In this document: positions 27,272 to 35,729 of the stretch, one piece after another | How the letters are laid out: each line of letters begins with the position of its first letter | Position numbering within the stretch: the stretch's first letter is position 1 | Assembly: GCF_013520865.1 (NCBI RefSeq) | Contig: NZ_JACDXJ010000001.1 | Coordinates: forward strand, 4,387,501 to 4,451,500 | Reading direction: 5' to 3' | Source: Microvirga mediterraneensis | Lineage (GTDB): Bacteria > Pseudomonadota > Alphaproteobacteria > Rhizobiales > Beijerinckiaceae | Length of the DNA stretch: 64,000 nucleotides | Notes under the pieces: generated by a model | What the model saw: only the letters and a program-made list of their open reading frames with translations | What the model was told of the DNA's origin: nothing | The model's database searches: none | Program-made: the position numbers and the translations under genes

Positions 27272-27436
27272 TCCCGCTTCGGTTCGACGGGGCTTCTCTA
27301 AATGAACCTTGCCGTATGGTCATCAAACCGCCGGCGTACAGGTTTTGTTAGGGTTGATAGCCTTAAAACTAAGCCTCACGAAGATTGTCCGGCTCTGTTG
27401 CCGGATCGTCGAACGCTTCATGCGAGGAGATGGCCC

Positions 27437-28039
27437 ATGCGCTCCCGGTCCACGATTGTTGCGGCAGCGGCTTTCGCCGCCCTCATCAGCGCCCTGCCCC
27501 TGCAGGCCTCCGCCCAAACCGTTCAACGCGCCTACGCGAACAATCCCGGCGGCCCCAACTCGTTCAATTCCAACGAGTTGGTGGAGTCGGGCCACCAGTT
27601 CTTCGGCTCCGCCTCGCGCGGCCTCGCCCTCGCCGTTCAGGAGGCCACCCGGCGCTGGGGTGAGCCCAACGGCTACATCCTGGGCCAGGAAGCCTCAGGC
27701 GCCTTCTTCGGCGGGTTGCGCTACGGCGAGGGCAAGCTCTTCACCCGCAATGCGGGCGAGCGCAAGGTGTTCTGGCAGGGCCCGTCTCTGGGCTTCGACG
27801 TGGGCGGCGACGGCGCCCGCACCATGATGCTGGTCTACAACATGCCCTTCACGGACGCGCTCTATAAGCGTTTCGTGGGTCTCGACGGCTCGGCCTATTT
27901 CATTGGCGGCTTCGGCGTCACGGCTGTCGCGGCGGACGAGATGATCGTGGTCCCGATCCGGGCCGGCGTCGGCGCCCGCCTCGGCGTCAATGTCGGCTAC
28001 CTGAAATTCACCCCGGAACCGACCTGGAATCCTTTCTGA
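27437..28039 (+). CDS. eipA: Envelope integrity protein EipA (DUF1134)
   Basis: A 200-residue periplasmic protein. Signal peptide about 1-27 (ending LQASAQ). The DUF1134 core shows VQEATRRWGEPNGYILGQEASGAF-type sequence (about 72-95) and GPSLGFDVGGDGARTMMLVYN (about 115-135). EipA in Brucella is a small periplasmic beta-barrel needed for envelope integrity, and its gene is CtrA-controlled there. GAGGAG before the ATG at 27437 supports the start. Confidence 0.85.
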   Translation: MRSRSTIVAAAAFAALISALPLQASAQTVQRAYANNPGGPNSFNSNELVESGHQFFGSASRGLALAVQEATRRWGEPNGYILGQEASGAFFGGLRYGEGKLFTRNAGERKVFWQGPSLGFDVGGDGARTMMLVYNMPFTDALYKRFVGLDGSAYFIGGFGVTAVAADEMIVVPIRAGVGARLGVNVGYLKFTPEPTWNPF

Positions 28040-28348
28040 GGTCGATCAAGGAGCCGGGACCCGGGTAGGGCTTGGTGTCCCCTCCTCGTCTTGGTCGGCC
28101 TTGTGCCGGCCATCCCGATACGGTGAGGCGCCAGGCTCTTCCAGTCGGGGGCTCCGGCACGAGGCCCGCGACGACATGCGGAGCCAGGCTCCGCAAGCTT
28201 TCGGATCATGCCGCCGCGCCGCCAGTGGAAACCGTCCCCGAATGCGCTACAACGGGCGGTCTGGAGCAAGATATCTCCGGGAAGCTGCGCAGGCACAAGA
28301 CAGGGTGCTTGAGCGTTAACGGTCAAGCATTTTGGAGTTGGCGTCCGC
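28040..28348. other. Intergenic region with dispersed repeat fragments
   Basis: 309 bases. A GCCGGCCATC-CGATACGG segment at about 28106-28123 also occurs at about 60802-60819, so this is a copy of an interspersed repeat. The rest shows GC-rich inverted repeats and no gene. Confidence 0.5.
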
Positions 28349-29356
28349 GTGATCGAAAGCATCATGATCTTTGCGTTGGGGTTCGTCGCAGCATCCCTCA
28401 TCGCACTTCTCATCATCCCGGCCGTCAATGCCCGGGCGGAGCGTCTGGCCCGCCGCAGGGCGGAGGCGCTGTTTCCCATGTCGATCTCGGAATTGACAGC
28501 CGAGAAGGACCATTTGCGGGCCGAGTTCGCGGTGCTGCAGCGGCGGCTCGAACGCAAGGCCGAGGAAGCCCTGGCGACCAAGCACGAGAGCATGGAGGAG
28601 CTCGGCCGGCGGGCCATCCGGATCGAGGCCCTGGAGGCCACGCTCGTGGAACGCGACCGCACGGTGTCCGAACTGGAGACCCGGCTCGCGGAAACGCAGA
28701 CCCGGCTCGCGGCCACCGAAGCCGACCAGGCGCAGACGCAGGCCCACCTCTCCGGCACCCGCGAAACGCTCACGGCCCTCGAGAACGCCCACCGGTCGAC
28801 CCTGGACGAGCTTTCCAATACCCGCATGGAGCTCGACATCGCCCAGGGCGAGGGCGCGAAGCTCAAGAACGAGATGCTCCATCTGGAAGACAAGCTCGCC
28901 CGCCTGGAGGCGGACTTCACCGACGCCCAGAGGCGTCTTACGACCTCCTTGAGCGAACTCGACACCAAGCGCATCACCATCTCGGACCTGGAAACCCGCC
29001 TGATGACCCAGACGGCCCGGGGCAACGACTTCGAGCGCGCCCTCGGCGAGCGCCACAGCGAGCTCTCCGACGAGCGCCTGCGTCTCGCCGAGCTCGCTAA
29101 GAGCCTGGCCGCCGAGCAGGAGCGCGGCCTGATCCTCGAGCAGCGGATCCGTGAGATCGAAGGCGAGCGGGACGAGGTGCAGACCCGCCTCGCGGGCCTG
29201 GAAAGCTCCGGGAGTCAGACCGACGAGCTGCGCCGCCAGATCACGGAAGTCGCCGCTCAGATCATGAAGAGCGACAACAGCAACTCAGGCAACGGCAAGA
29301 CGCGGGAGAACAACCGCTCCCGCGAGGGCAAGCGCCGCCGCTCGGCGGGGAAGTAG
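28349..29356 (+). CDS. Membrane-anchored long coiled-coil protein
   Basis: A 335-residue protein with one N-terminal transmembrane helix (about 4-24; FALGFVAASLIALLIIPAV) and a continuous heptad-rich coiled coil from about 30 to 300 rich in Glu, Leu, Arg and Thr. The C-terminal tail (about 310-335) is very basic (RSREGKRRRSAGK). The layout is that of a cytoplasmic scaffold tied to the inner membrane. No enzyme domain. The start is GTG with GGAG 13 bases upstream; an ATG five codons later is an alternative. Not a family I can name. Confidence 0.65.
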   Translation: MIESIMIFALGFVAASLIALLIIPAVNARAERLARRRAEALFPMSISELTAEKDHLRAEFAVLQRRLERKAEEALATKHESMEELGRRAIRIEALEATLVERDRTVSELETRLAETQTRLAATEADQAQTQAHLSGTRETLTALENAHRSTLDELSNTRMELDIAQGEGAKLKNEMLHLEDKLARLEADFTDAQRRLTTSLSELDTKRITISDLETRLMTQTARGNDFERALGERHSELSDERLRLAELAKSLAAEQERGLILEQRIREIEGERDEVQTRLAGLESSGSQTDELRRQITEVAAQIMKSDNSNSGNGKTRENNRSREGKRRRSAGK

Positions 29357-29380
29357 ACCCTCCCCGCCCCTTCCAAAGAC

Positions 29381-29737
29381 TTATTTGGGCTGGACCTGCT
29401 GATTACCGCCGGGGCTGCCCGGTGGGGGGATCACCGGCGTGGTGCCGGGATCAGGCACCGGCGGACGCACGGTATTGTCGGGAGACATGTTCGCCGGCGG
29501 GCGGATCACCCCATCGGAGCGCTCCAGCTTGTCGCTCAGGGTGTTGGTCGAGCCGGTCTCGGCCGGGCCGTTGTTCGGGCCGGAGAGATTGCTGTCGGGC
29601 TCGACCTTCTCGGCCGGCATCTGGCTCGGCGCAGGCATGTTCGGGGCCTGCTGCTTCAGAACCTCGGGATTTTGAGCCAGGGCAGCCGTGCCGAGGCCGG
29701 CGGCCAGGATCGTGGATAGGACCAGCACACGCTTCAT
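29381..29737 (-). CDS. Small exported Pro/Asn-rich protein
   Basis: About 118 residues: signal peptide MKRVLVLSTILAAGLGTAALA, then a low-complexity mature part rich in Pro, Asn, Gly and Ser, ending in runs of Pro-Gly. AAAGGAGC upstream of the ATG at 29737 fixes the start. The mature part looks intrinsically disordered. Function unknown. Confidence 0.6.
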   Translation of the reverse strand: MKRVLVLSTILAAGLGTAALAQNPEVLKQQAPNMPAPSQMPAEKVEPDSNLSGPNNGPAETGSTNTLSDKLERSDGVIRPPANMSPDNTVRPPVPDPGTTPVIPPPGSPGGNQQVQPK

Positions 29738-29790
29738 GGGTCGCTCCTTTGAAAAGGCAACGGGCGACCCAGGAGCGGGTTCCGGCAAAG

Positions 29791-30654
29791 CTACTCGGCC
29801 GCCAGGGCCGGCGCGGCGGCCATCTGGAGGTAAAGCGCGCGCAGCCTCGTCGTGACCGGCCCAGGCTTGCCGTCGCCGACCGGACGCCCGTCGATGGACA
29901 CGATGGGGAGAACGAAGTTCGAGGCGCTGGTCAGGAAGGCTTCCGCTGCCTCATAGGCCTCCTCCACTGTGAAGCGGCGCTCCTCCAGGACGATCCCGTC
30001 CTCCTGCGAGAGCCTGAGCAGGGACTTGCGCGTGATGCCGGGCAGGATGGCGTTCGAGAGCGGACGCACGACGATGCTGCCCTGCTTCGTCACGATGAAA
30101 GCGCTCGACGAACCGCCTTCGGTTACGAAACCGTCCTCCACAAGCCAAGCCTCCTGGGCGCCCGCCTCCTTGGCCGCCTGCTTGGCGAGCACCTGTGCGA
30201 GCAGGTTGATCGACTTGATGTCGCGCCGCTGCCAGCGCAGATCCGGCACGGTCACGACGGCGATCCCGGTCCTAGCCGCCGGAGCGTCGGCGATGGACTT
30301 GGCCTGGGTGAACATCGCGACCGTGGGCTTGGGATCGTCAGGGAAGAAGAAATCCCGCTCGGCAACCCCGCGGGTCACCTGGAAATAGATGAAGCCCTCG
30401 GTCATGCCGTTGCGGCGCGCGAGCTCCTCCTGAAAGCGGGTCCATTCGGCTCGGGTATAGGGGTTGGGGATGCGGATCTCGGCGAGCGAACGCTCCAGGC
30501 GCTCCAGATGGGCCTCGTTGTCGATGAGGCGGCCGTCGAGCATGCCGATGCCCTCATAGACGCCGTCCCCGAACATGAAGCCGCGGTCCATGAAAGGCAC
30601 CTTGGCCTCTTCGATCGGCAGGAAGGATCCGTTCAGGAAGACGATGCGGGACAT
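29791..30654 (-). CDS. dat: D-amino-acid transaminase
   Basis: A 287-residue PLP enzyme of fold type IV. It begins MSRIVFLNGSFLPIEEAKV and shows FMDRGFMFGDGVYE early on. The PLP lysine is Lys147 in RRDIKSINLL, and TEGGSSSAFIV, typical of D-amino-acid transaminases, follows near 175. Branched-chain aminotransferases have a different motif here. It interconverts D-amino acids and keto acids, for example for D-glutamate or D-alanine supply to the wall. The start is at 30654, in agreement with the family's normal beginning. Confidence 0.85.
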   Translation of the reverse strand: MSRIVFLNGSFLPIEEAKVPFMDRGFMFGDGVYEGIGMLDGRLIDNEAHLERLERSLAEIRIPNPYTRAEWTRFQEELARRNGMTEGFIYFQVTRGVAERDFFFPDDPKPTVAMFTQAKSIADAPAARTGIAVVTVPDLRWQRRDIKSINLLAQVLAKQAAKEAGAQEAWLVEDGFVTEGGSSSAFIVTKQGSIVVRPLSNAILPGITRKSLLRLSQEDGIVLEERRFTVEEAYEAAEAFLTSASNFVLPIVSIDGRPVGDGKPGPVTTRLRALYLQMAAAPALAAE

Positions 30655-30764
30655 GAGAACTCCAAAGTCGTAACGGGTTCGCAAGCTTAACCTATGGGCA
30701 GAAGAAACGCCCGATCTATATGGCCAGGGATCGCTGCAACCTCTCGCCGATAGGTAAACTCATC

Positions 30765-31382
30765 ATGAGAGCGACGCCACTTCTCATTTTGAAGGCCCTG
30801 CCCTTCCTGTTGCTCATGGCCCCGCCGGCCGGCGCCGCCTCCCTGCCGGCCCAAAGCTGGTTCAACCAGCAGGGCTATGTGGGGCCGACGGGGAGCCGGA
30901 TCATCGCCTGCCATGGCTATGGCTGCGTACGACGGATGGCGATCTCGGTCGATGGGGCGTGGCTGAGCAGGGCAAGGGAGATTCTCCGGGCCGGCCAGGG
31001 CTCTCCCGATGCGGAACGCCGGGCCCTGGGCGAGGTGATCCGGTCCTATACGGCCTATCTGGCCACCTCGCTCGGCGGCAGGCCCGATACTCCGGGGTCG
31101 CCGCCCCAGATGTCGGGGGTCTACGGGCAGATGGATTGCCTGGACGAGACCGCGAACACCACGAGCGTTCTCCTGGTCCTGCAGGAACAGGGGCTTCTGG
31201 CCCATCATGCGGTGCAATACCCGGAATCGCGCGGCTTCTTCCTCGATGGGCGCTACCCGCATTTCACCGCCGTGATCACCGAGAGGCGGACGGGCACGGC
31301 CTGGGCCGTGGATCCCTGGAAGAAGGCGCCAGGCCAGAGGCCGGATATCCTGCCGCTCACGCGGTGGCGGCAGGATTCTTGA
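30765..31382 (+). CDS. Exported protein with transglutaminase-like Cys-His-Asp residues
   Basis: About 205 residues with a signal peptide (1-25, ending PAGAAS). The mature part holds Cys125 in GQMDCLDETANTTSVLLVLQ, His166 in RYPHFTAVI and Asp183 in AVDPWKK. These spacings resemble the Cys-His-Asp triad of transglutaminase-like or NlpC-type thiol enzymes, so a periplasmic amidase, peptidase or cross-linker is possible; the family is not certain. Two further cysteines (Cys49, Cys54) may form a disulfide. Start at the ATG before RATPLLILK. Confidence 0.6.
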   Translation: MRATPLLILKALPFLLLMAPPAGAASLPAQSWFNQQGYVGPTGSRIIACHGYGCVRRMAISVDGAWLSRAREILRAGQGSPDAERRALGEVIRSYTAYLATSLGGRPDTPGSPPQMSGVYGQMDCLDETANTTSVLLVLQEQGLLAHHAVQYPESRGFFLDGRYPHFTAVITERRTGTAWAVDPWKKAPGQRPDILPLTRWRQDS

Positions 31383-31404
31383 TCGAGCTTAAGGCTCGTT
31401 CAGC

Positions 31405-31713
31405 TTATTTCAGGTGCTGGGCGAGGTGCTTGTTCATCTCGAACATCGTCACCTTCGGCTTGCCGAAGATCGGCTGCAGCTTGTCGTCAGCCAGGATCTC
31501 GCGCTTGTTCTCGGGATTCTGAAGGTTGTTCTTCTTGATGTAATCCCAGATCTTGCTCACGACCTCACCGCGCGGCAGCGGATCCGAGCCTACGATGGCG
31601 GCCAGTTCCTTGGACGGCTGCAAGGGCTTCTGAAGAGCGTTGGGCTTCGAGCCTTCCGTCTTCGTGGCAGCCTTCTTCGCACCGGCTTTTCCGTCTGTAG
31701 TCTTGGTCGGCAT
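31405..31713 (-). CDS. SWIB/MDM2-domain protein
   Basis: A 102-residue protein with a Lys-rich N-terminus (about 1-30) and a SWIB domain (about 30-100; LQPSKELAAIVGSDPLPRGE, then KIWDYIKKNNLQNPENKREIL). SWIB is best known from eukaryotic SWI/SNF and MDM2. Bacterial copies occur in some alphaproteobacteria and chlamydiae, usually of unknown function, possibly DNA- or nucleoid-associated. The basic tail supports nucleic acid binding. No operon partner visible. Confidence 0.88.
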   Translation of the reverse strand: MPTKTTDGKAGAKKAATKTEGSKPNALQKPLQPSKELAAIVGSDPLPRGEVVSKIWDYIKKNNLQNPENKREILADDKLQPIFGKPKVTMFEMNKHLAQHLK

Positions 31714-31897
31714 TTATTCCTCCGGGAATGGGATGGGAAAGCTCGTCGACAGCCCTGAACCAGGCCCGAAAAGCTCATTGACCAGCCTTCGGTCGGACCG
31801 CTCGGCTCCAATACCGGAGCCCGGCCCCCTGACAGAAGGTCAATTCCGGCAGAGCTTATGTCCGCTCAGCGCCAGCAGCAAGCCGCAGTTCAGGAAT

Positions 31898-32350
31898 TTA
31901 GGCGGTTTTCGGAAAGGGAAGGATCTTCCCCGCATGATCGACCGCAGGTCGTGGATTTTTGGCAACATGGCCGAATCGCCGGGTCCGCTCCGCAGCGGAG
32001 GCCACATGGGACACGATCGCCTCGTTGGGACATGGCTTGGCGAGGAACGCCGCGCCGGGCGGGAGATCCCCCTCCGAGGGCCATTGCCGGCCCGACATGA
32101 TGAGGATCTCGATCTCGGGCCAGGCGCGATGGATCCGGTGCGCCAATTCGAAGCCGCTACACCCCAGAGGCATGTCCACATCGGTCAGGAGAACATTGAC
32201 GGGCAGCCCTGCCTCCAGAAGCACCATTGCCTCCGTGGCATTCGCAGCCTCCACCACCTTGAAGCCGGCATCTTCAAGCAGATCTGAGATGAACAGGCGG
32301 ATGAGTGGTTCGTCTTCGACGAGGAGAACCGTGGAGGGATCGGCGGCCAT
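31898..32350 (-). CDS. Receiver-only response regulator
   Basis: A 150-residue single receiver domain. Acidic pair Glu12-Asp13 in LLVEDEP, phosphoacceptor Asp57 in LLTDVDMPLGCSGFEL, and Lys in AFLAKPCP. A 30-residue tail follows without an output domain. Such CheY-like proteins pass phosphate to other proteins in phosphorelays. It lies near another receiver-only gene (33518-33871) with uvsE between, all on one strand. Confidence 0.85.
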   Translation of the reverse strand: MAADPSTVLLVEDEPLIRLFISDLLEDAGFKVVEAANATEAMVLLEAGLPVNVLLTDVDMPLGCSGFELAHRIHRAWPEIEILIMSGRQWPSEGDLPPGAAFLAKPCPNEAIVSHVASAAERTRRFGHVAKNPRPAVDHAGKILPFPKTA

Positions 32351-32430
32351 CGACTTCTTGATTCACTGCACAATGCTCAATAACGCCGCCAAATCGGTTT
32401 GGTTCCAGAGCTGTCACTAAAAACGAAATA

Positions 32431-33471
32431 TCATGTCGATACGAGCCCGGTCGCCTGCCTCAGCTCCCTGTGGCGGGCCAGGCCTTCCGAGGCGATGTTC
32501 TTGAGCTTGGCCTCGATTTCGAAATCAGACCAGGCGAGGTGGCGCATCACGAGGTCGTTGACGGCCCGGTTCCACATGAGATCCGAATGGGCCCGCAGGT
32601 CCTTCGGCTTGATCCCGGCAGCGGCCAGGGTCTGGAAGTCCGGAAGCACTTCCATGTCCGGGTCGGGCAGCAGATCCTCCCGGGAGACGCTCACATGGCT
32701 TACGGGACGCACGCCGCGCCACGAGGCGACGATCCGCGCGATCCTGGGGTCTTCCGGCTCGATATACTCGCCCCGGCTCATGATCCAGTGGTGGTGGAGA
32801 TCGAGGACGAGCGGCACATCGTCCGCGAGAGGCAGAAGATCGTCGAGGCCGAAGCTGACCTCGTCGTTCTCTAGGGTGATCAGGTTGCGGGCCGTGCGCG
32901 ACAGATGCGCGAGACCGCCGCGGATCCCCTCCGCGCCGAGAGCTTTCGCGCCGCCGTGAATGTTGATGTGCGCGCCGTGGGGATGCCACCCCTGGCCGTA
33001 GCCCATGAGCGCCATGACCTCGGCATGGTACTCGAACTCCGCCAATCCGTTGGCCGCAGCGGACGGGTTGGCGGAGGCGATGACGCAGAACTGGCCCGGA
33101 TGCATGCTGAGCCGCACATCGTTGTCGCGCGCGAAATCTCCGAGCGCGGCGAGCTTGGTTTCGATCAGTCGGCGCAGGTCCGGGTCGCGGTAGATGTCCC
33201 GGCAGCTGGCATGGGTGTAGCCGGGAAGCAGATCGCTCGACAGGCGATGCAGGCGCTCGATCTTCGGCCGTGTCGCCACGTGGGCGACCTGCAGACGGAA
33301 CGCTTCGAGATTATGCGCCACGACCGCGCTGATCTTGTCGTAGGCCGCCTTCGGATCGAGCCGGCCGAGATAGGCCATCGTGACCGTACTCGTGTTCATC
33401 GCCCGCGCGGTCCGGGCGTCGCCGTCCTCGGGAATGTATTTGCAGCAGAAGCCGAAGCGGGAATTTTGCAT
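32431..33471 (-). CDS. uvsE: UV damage endonuclease UvsE
   Basis: About 346 residues, a TIM-barrel nuclease of the UVDE family that nicks 5' of pyrimidine dimers and other lesions. The N-terminus MQNSRFGFCCKYIPEDGDAR is typical. Metal-site motifs run in order: RLSMHPGQFCVI, AHINIHGGAKALG, LITLENDEVSFG, PLVLDLHHHWI and the late GVRPVSHVS. A start 22 codons downstream of the longest frame fits the family. It is followed by one receiver-only regulator and preceded 46 bases upstream by another, same strand. Confidence 0.9.
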   Translation of the reverse strand: MQNSRFGFCCKYIPEDGDARTARAMNTSTVTMAYLGRLDPKAAYDKISAVVAHNLEAFRLQVAHVATRPKIERLHRLSSDLLPGYTHASCRDIYRDPDLRRLIETKLAALGDFARDNDVRLSMHPGQFCVIASANPSAAANGLAEFEYHAEVMALMGYGQGWHPHGAHINIHGGAKALGAEGIRGGLAHLSRTARNLITLENDEVSFGLDDLLPLADDVPLVLDLHHHWIMSRGEYIEPEDPRIARIVASWRGVRPVSHVSVSREDLLPDPDMEVLPDFQTLAAAGIKPKDLRAHSDLMWNRAVNDLVMRHLAWSDFEIEAKLKNIASEGLARHRELRQATGLVST

Positions 33472-33517
33472 TGCGAGAGACGACACCATCAGGTCGCGAC
33501 AGGTTCCCGCAATGCCG

Positions 33518-33871
33518 TCAGCAAGGCAAGCGGCCAAGGGAGAGATGATCGACGGATTCGAGAAGAGTCCGCTCCTCGAAAGGCTTTGCCACGAACGCCG
33601 CCTGCCGGAGAGTTTGCGGCAGATCGGAGGGCTGGGACGCCGACACGAACACGAAGGGAATTCGCCGCTCGGCGAGGGCCTCCGCCACGCCGAAACTCTT
33701 GCCTCCGATCACGTCGATGTCGAGCAGCGCGCAATCGAATCCATCATCCAGATGCCGATAGGCTTCATCGAGGGAACTCAAGGAATCAACGATCTCATGC
33801 CCGTCCGACTCGAGGATCGCCTGCAGGTCGGTGGCAATCCATGGATCGTCTTCCAGGATCAGAATACGCAT
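33518..33871 (-). CDS. Receiver-only response regulator, probably in an operon with uvsE
   Basis: A 117-residue receiver domain. Acidic pair in ILILEDDPW, phosphoacceptor Asp51 in CALLDIDVIGGKSFG, Lys in AAFVAKPFEE. GGAG six bases before the ATG at 33871 supports the start. It lies 46 bases upstream of uvsE on the same strand. No output domain. Similar single receivers in Hyphomicrobiales act in the general stress response, but assignment here is inference. Confidence 0.8.
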   Translation of the reverse strand: MRILILEDDPWIATDLQAILESDGHEIVDSLSSLDEAYRHLDDGFDCALLDIDVIGGKSFGVAEALAERRIPFVFVSASQPSDLPQTLRQAAFVAKPFEERTLLESVDHLSLGRLPC

Positions 33872-34377
33872 ACCCAACTCCAACATCCGATCCTTCGACT
33901 GGATCGCAAATCTCCCAGGCATCTCGACGATAGGAAATCTTTTTCTTGTGCAGGAGCAACAAGTTCGAAAGCGGCTCGTTCCAGCGCGAGTGACATCCAG
34001 CTGATTTTTGGCGTGTTACGGTTAAGAGATGAATAGCAAGCGCATGCAATCCACCATGAAGCCTTGAAACCGAAGGGTTCGATCCTATCTTATTCTCAAC
34101 CTGGCGGCACACTCGCTTGCCAGAAGCGGTCACGATGCCGAGATGATGACGCCGGATGTACGCGCATCATCTCGCCGTGGCCGTTGTTATTTGCGCAGAG
34201 CCTTCTAGTGACCGGCGCATTCGTCCGCTGCAGGGGAGCCCTCCACCGCCCGATAAGGACGCCGGCGTCTGGCAGCAATGACGACCTGATTGGTTATCGA
34301 ACAGACGCTTTCCACCATGACTCGCCTGGATAAGGCGTCAGGCCGCGTCCCAGGACCCCGATCTCCGTGGAGGCGGT
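33872..34377. other. Intergenic region, no gene seen
   Basis: About 500 bases between the receiver gene and the 3' side of the phenicol exporter. Open frames in it have no protein-like composition and overlap on both strands. No RNA gene was recognised. The left part is the promoter region of the receiver gene. Confidence 0.45.
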
Positions 34378-34402
34378 GTAGTCGGGCATGATGCCCGACT
34401 AC
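34378..34402 (-). terminator. Stem-loop after the phenicol exporter
   Basis: GTAGTCGGGCAT and its exact complement around one base, eight bases after the exporter's stop codon. As RNA it forms a stable hairpin; no U run follows, so it may act as a weak terminator or a 3' stabiliser. Confidence 0.5.
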
Positions 34403-34410
34403 ACGTTGGA

Positions 34411-35610
34411 TCACGTCCGCAGACGGTCTCGGTCATGCAGCCATCCCTGCGCAATCAGGACGACGACGGCCATGATCGAGGAGAAGGTCGCAAGCGGCCA
34501 TGCGGTATCGCCGCGTAGCCAGATCACGGCCAGCGTTCCACCGATGCTGACGATGAGGCTCTGCACGCAGAAATACAGCGCCACCGCCGACCCGGCGATG
34601 TCCCCGAACTCCTCCAGGGCTCCGTTCGCCGTCACCGACCCGGTGAAGACGATGCCGATCGCCATGACCCACATAGGGACAATGAACGTCCAAAAGGATG
34701 GGTTTCCGAACACCTGTCCGATGCTCAGGAGCCCTGCGCCCAGGAGCAGCATCGCCATGCCGCGCGCAAGACTGCCGGAGGTTCCCCACCGGGCCACGAA
34801 CCGCTTGGCGAAGCGTGTCGTCATGATCATCACGACCGCAGCCGTCGCGAAGGCGAGGCTGAATTCCAGCTCGGAGTACCCGGCCCTGTCGATGAGGACG
34901 CTTGGAGCGGTCGAGAAGAACACGAAGAACGTCCCCATGGCGGCACTGAACCCGAGCGTATAGGTCCAGAACGCAAGGCTGCGGAGGACAGGCAGGAACG
35001 AGCGTCGTGACAGGGTGGCTCTTCTCGGCCGGGTCTCATGCCAGCGGAGCTGAGCTTGCAGGGTCGCGAGAACGGCAAGAATACCCAGGACCACGAAGAT
35101 CGAGCGCCATCCGAAGCTGTCCGCGAGAAGTGCCCCGGCGATGGGCCCTAACGCAGGCACGAAGGCCAACATGGAGCTGAACAGGCTGTAGATCACCACG
35201 CTTTCCGGGCGGTCGGCATACACGTCCCGGACTGTCGCGAAGGTGGCCACCATGGCTGCCGAGGCCCCGACCGCTTGCAGGAAGCGGAGGGCGATAAAGG
35301 GAACGGCGGTCGAGGATGCCGCCAGGCAGAATGACGCCGCCGCGAACAGGATCGCGCCGCTGACCAGAACGGGCCGCCGTCCGAAGCGGTCGGAGACCGG
35401 CCCGAAGATGATCTGGCCGAGCCCGAGCATCACCATATAGATGCTCAAGGTAAGTTGGACGATGGCCGGGCTGGTGCCGAGAATGCCCGGCATGGCCGGA
35501 ACGATGGGGAGATAGATGTCCATCGCCAGGGAAGCGAGGATGTCGAAGGGGGCCATCAGCAGGAGGGCCGTTGGCAGGGAATAGGCCCACACGGGGGGCT
35601 TTGGAGACAT
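34411..35610 (-). CDS. floR: Chloramphenicol/florfenicol exporter, FloR/CmlA-type MFS
   Basis: A 399-residue twelve-helix drug/proton antiporter (DHA1). Recalled FloR sequence matches it closely along its length: the N-terminal LLLMAPFDILASLAMDIYLP, FGPVSDRFGRRPVLVSG after helix 2, GTFFVFFSTAPSVLI and VTANGALEEFGDIAGSAVA. FloR is 404 residues. It exports chloramphenicol and probably florfenicol from the cytoplasmic membrane. The start at 35610 lacks a strong ribosome site, which fits translational attenuation by the upstream leader. Copies on mobile elements are common, but here no mobile genes flank it. A broader Bcr/CflA drug range is possible. Confidence 0.8.
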   Translation of the reverse strand: MSPKPPVWAYSLPTALLLMAPFDILASLAMDIYLPIVPAMPGILGTSPAIVQLTLSIYMVMLGLGQIIFGPVSDRFGRRPVLVSGAILFAAASFCLAASSTAVPFIALRFLQAVGASAAMVATFATVRDVYADRPESVVIYSLFSSMLAFVPALGPIAGALLADSFGWRSIFVVLGILAVLATLQAQLRWHETRPRRATLSRRSFLPVLRSLAFWTYTLGFSAAMGTFFVFFSTAPSVLIDRAGYSELEFSLAFATAAVVMIMTTRFAKRFVARWGTSGSLARGMAMLLLGAGLLSIGQVFGNPSFWTFIVPMWVMAIGIVFTGSVTANGALEEFGDIAGSAVALYFCVQSLIVSIGGTLAVIWLRGDTAWPLATFSSIMAVVVLIAQGWLHDRDRLRT

Positions 35611-35642
35611 AGTGAGGCATCCGCTCAAATGAGGAACATTCG

Positions 35643-35729
35643 GCGGCGGTCTGCCTGTCAGCATAGGCTGGGATCGGTTCGACAGACGCCGCAACAACAA
35701 GAAAAGGGTTGTTGCGGCTTACTTGTCTG
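35643..35729 (-). promoter_or_regulatory. Attenuator with mutually exclusive hairpins in the floR leader RNA
   Basis: On the minus-strand RNA, directly after the leader stop codon, GCCGCAACAAC (35718-35708) pairs exactly with GUUGUUGCGGC (35698-35688), nine-base loop. This stem extends by CAGAC (35729-35725, inside leader codons 7-8) with GUCUG (35687-35683). The right arm can instead pair with CAGACCGCCGC (35653-35643), ten pairs and one bulge. A ribosome stalled on the leader would cover the first arm and favour the second structure. This is the layout of cmlA- and cat-type attenuation. Effect on the exporter's ribosome site is inference. Confidence 0.65.
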
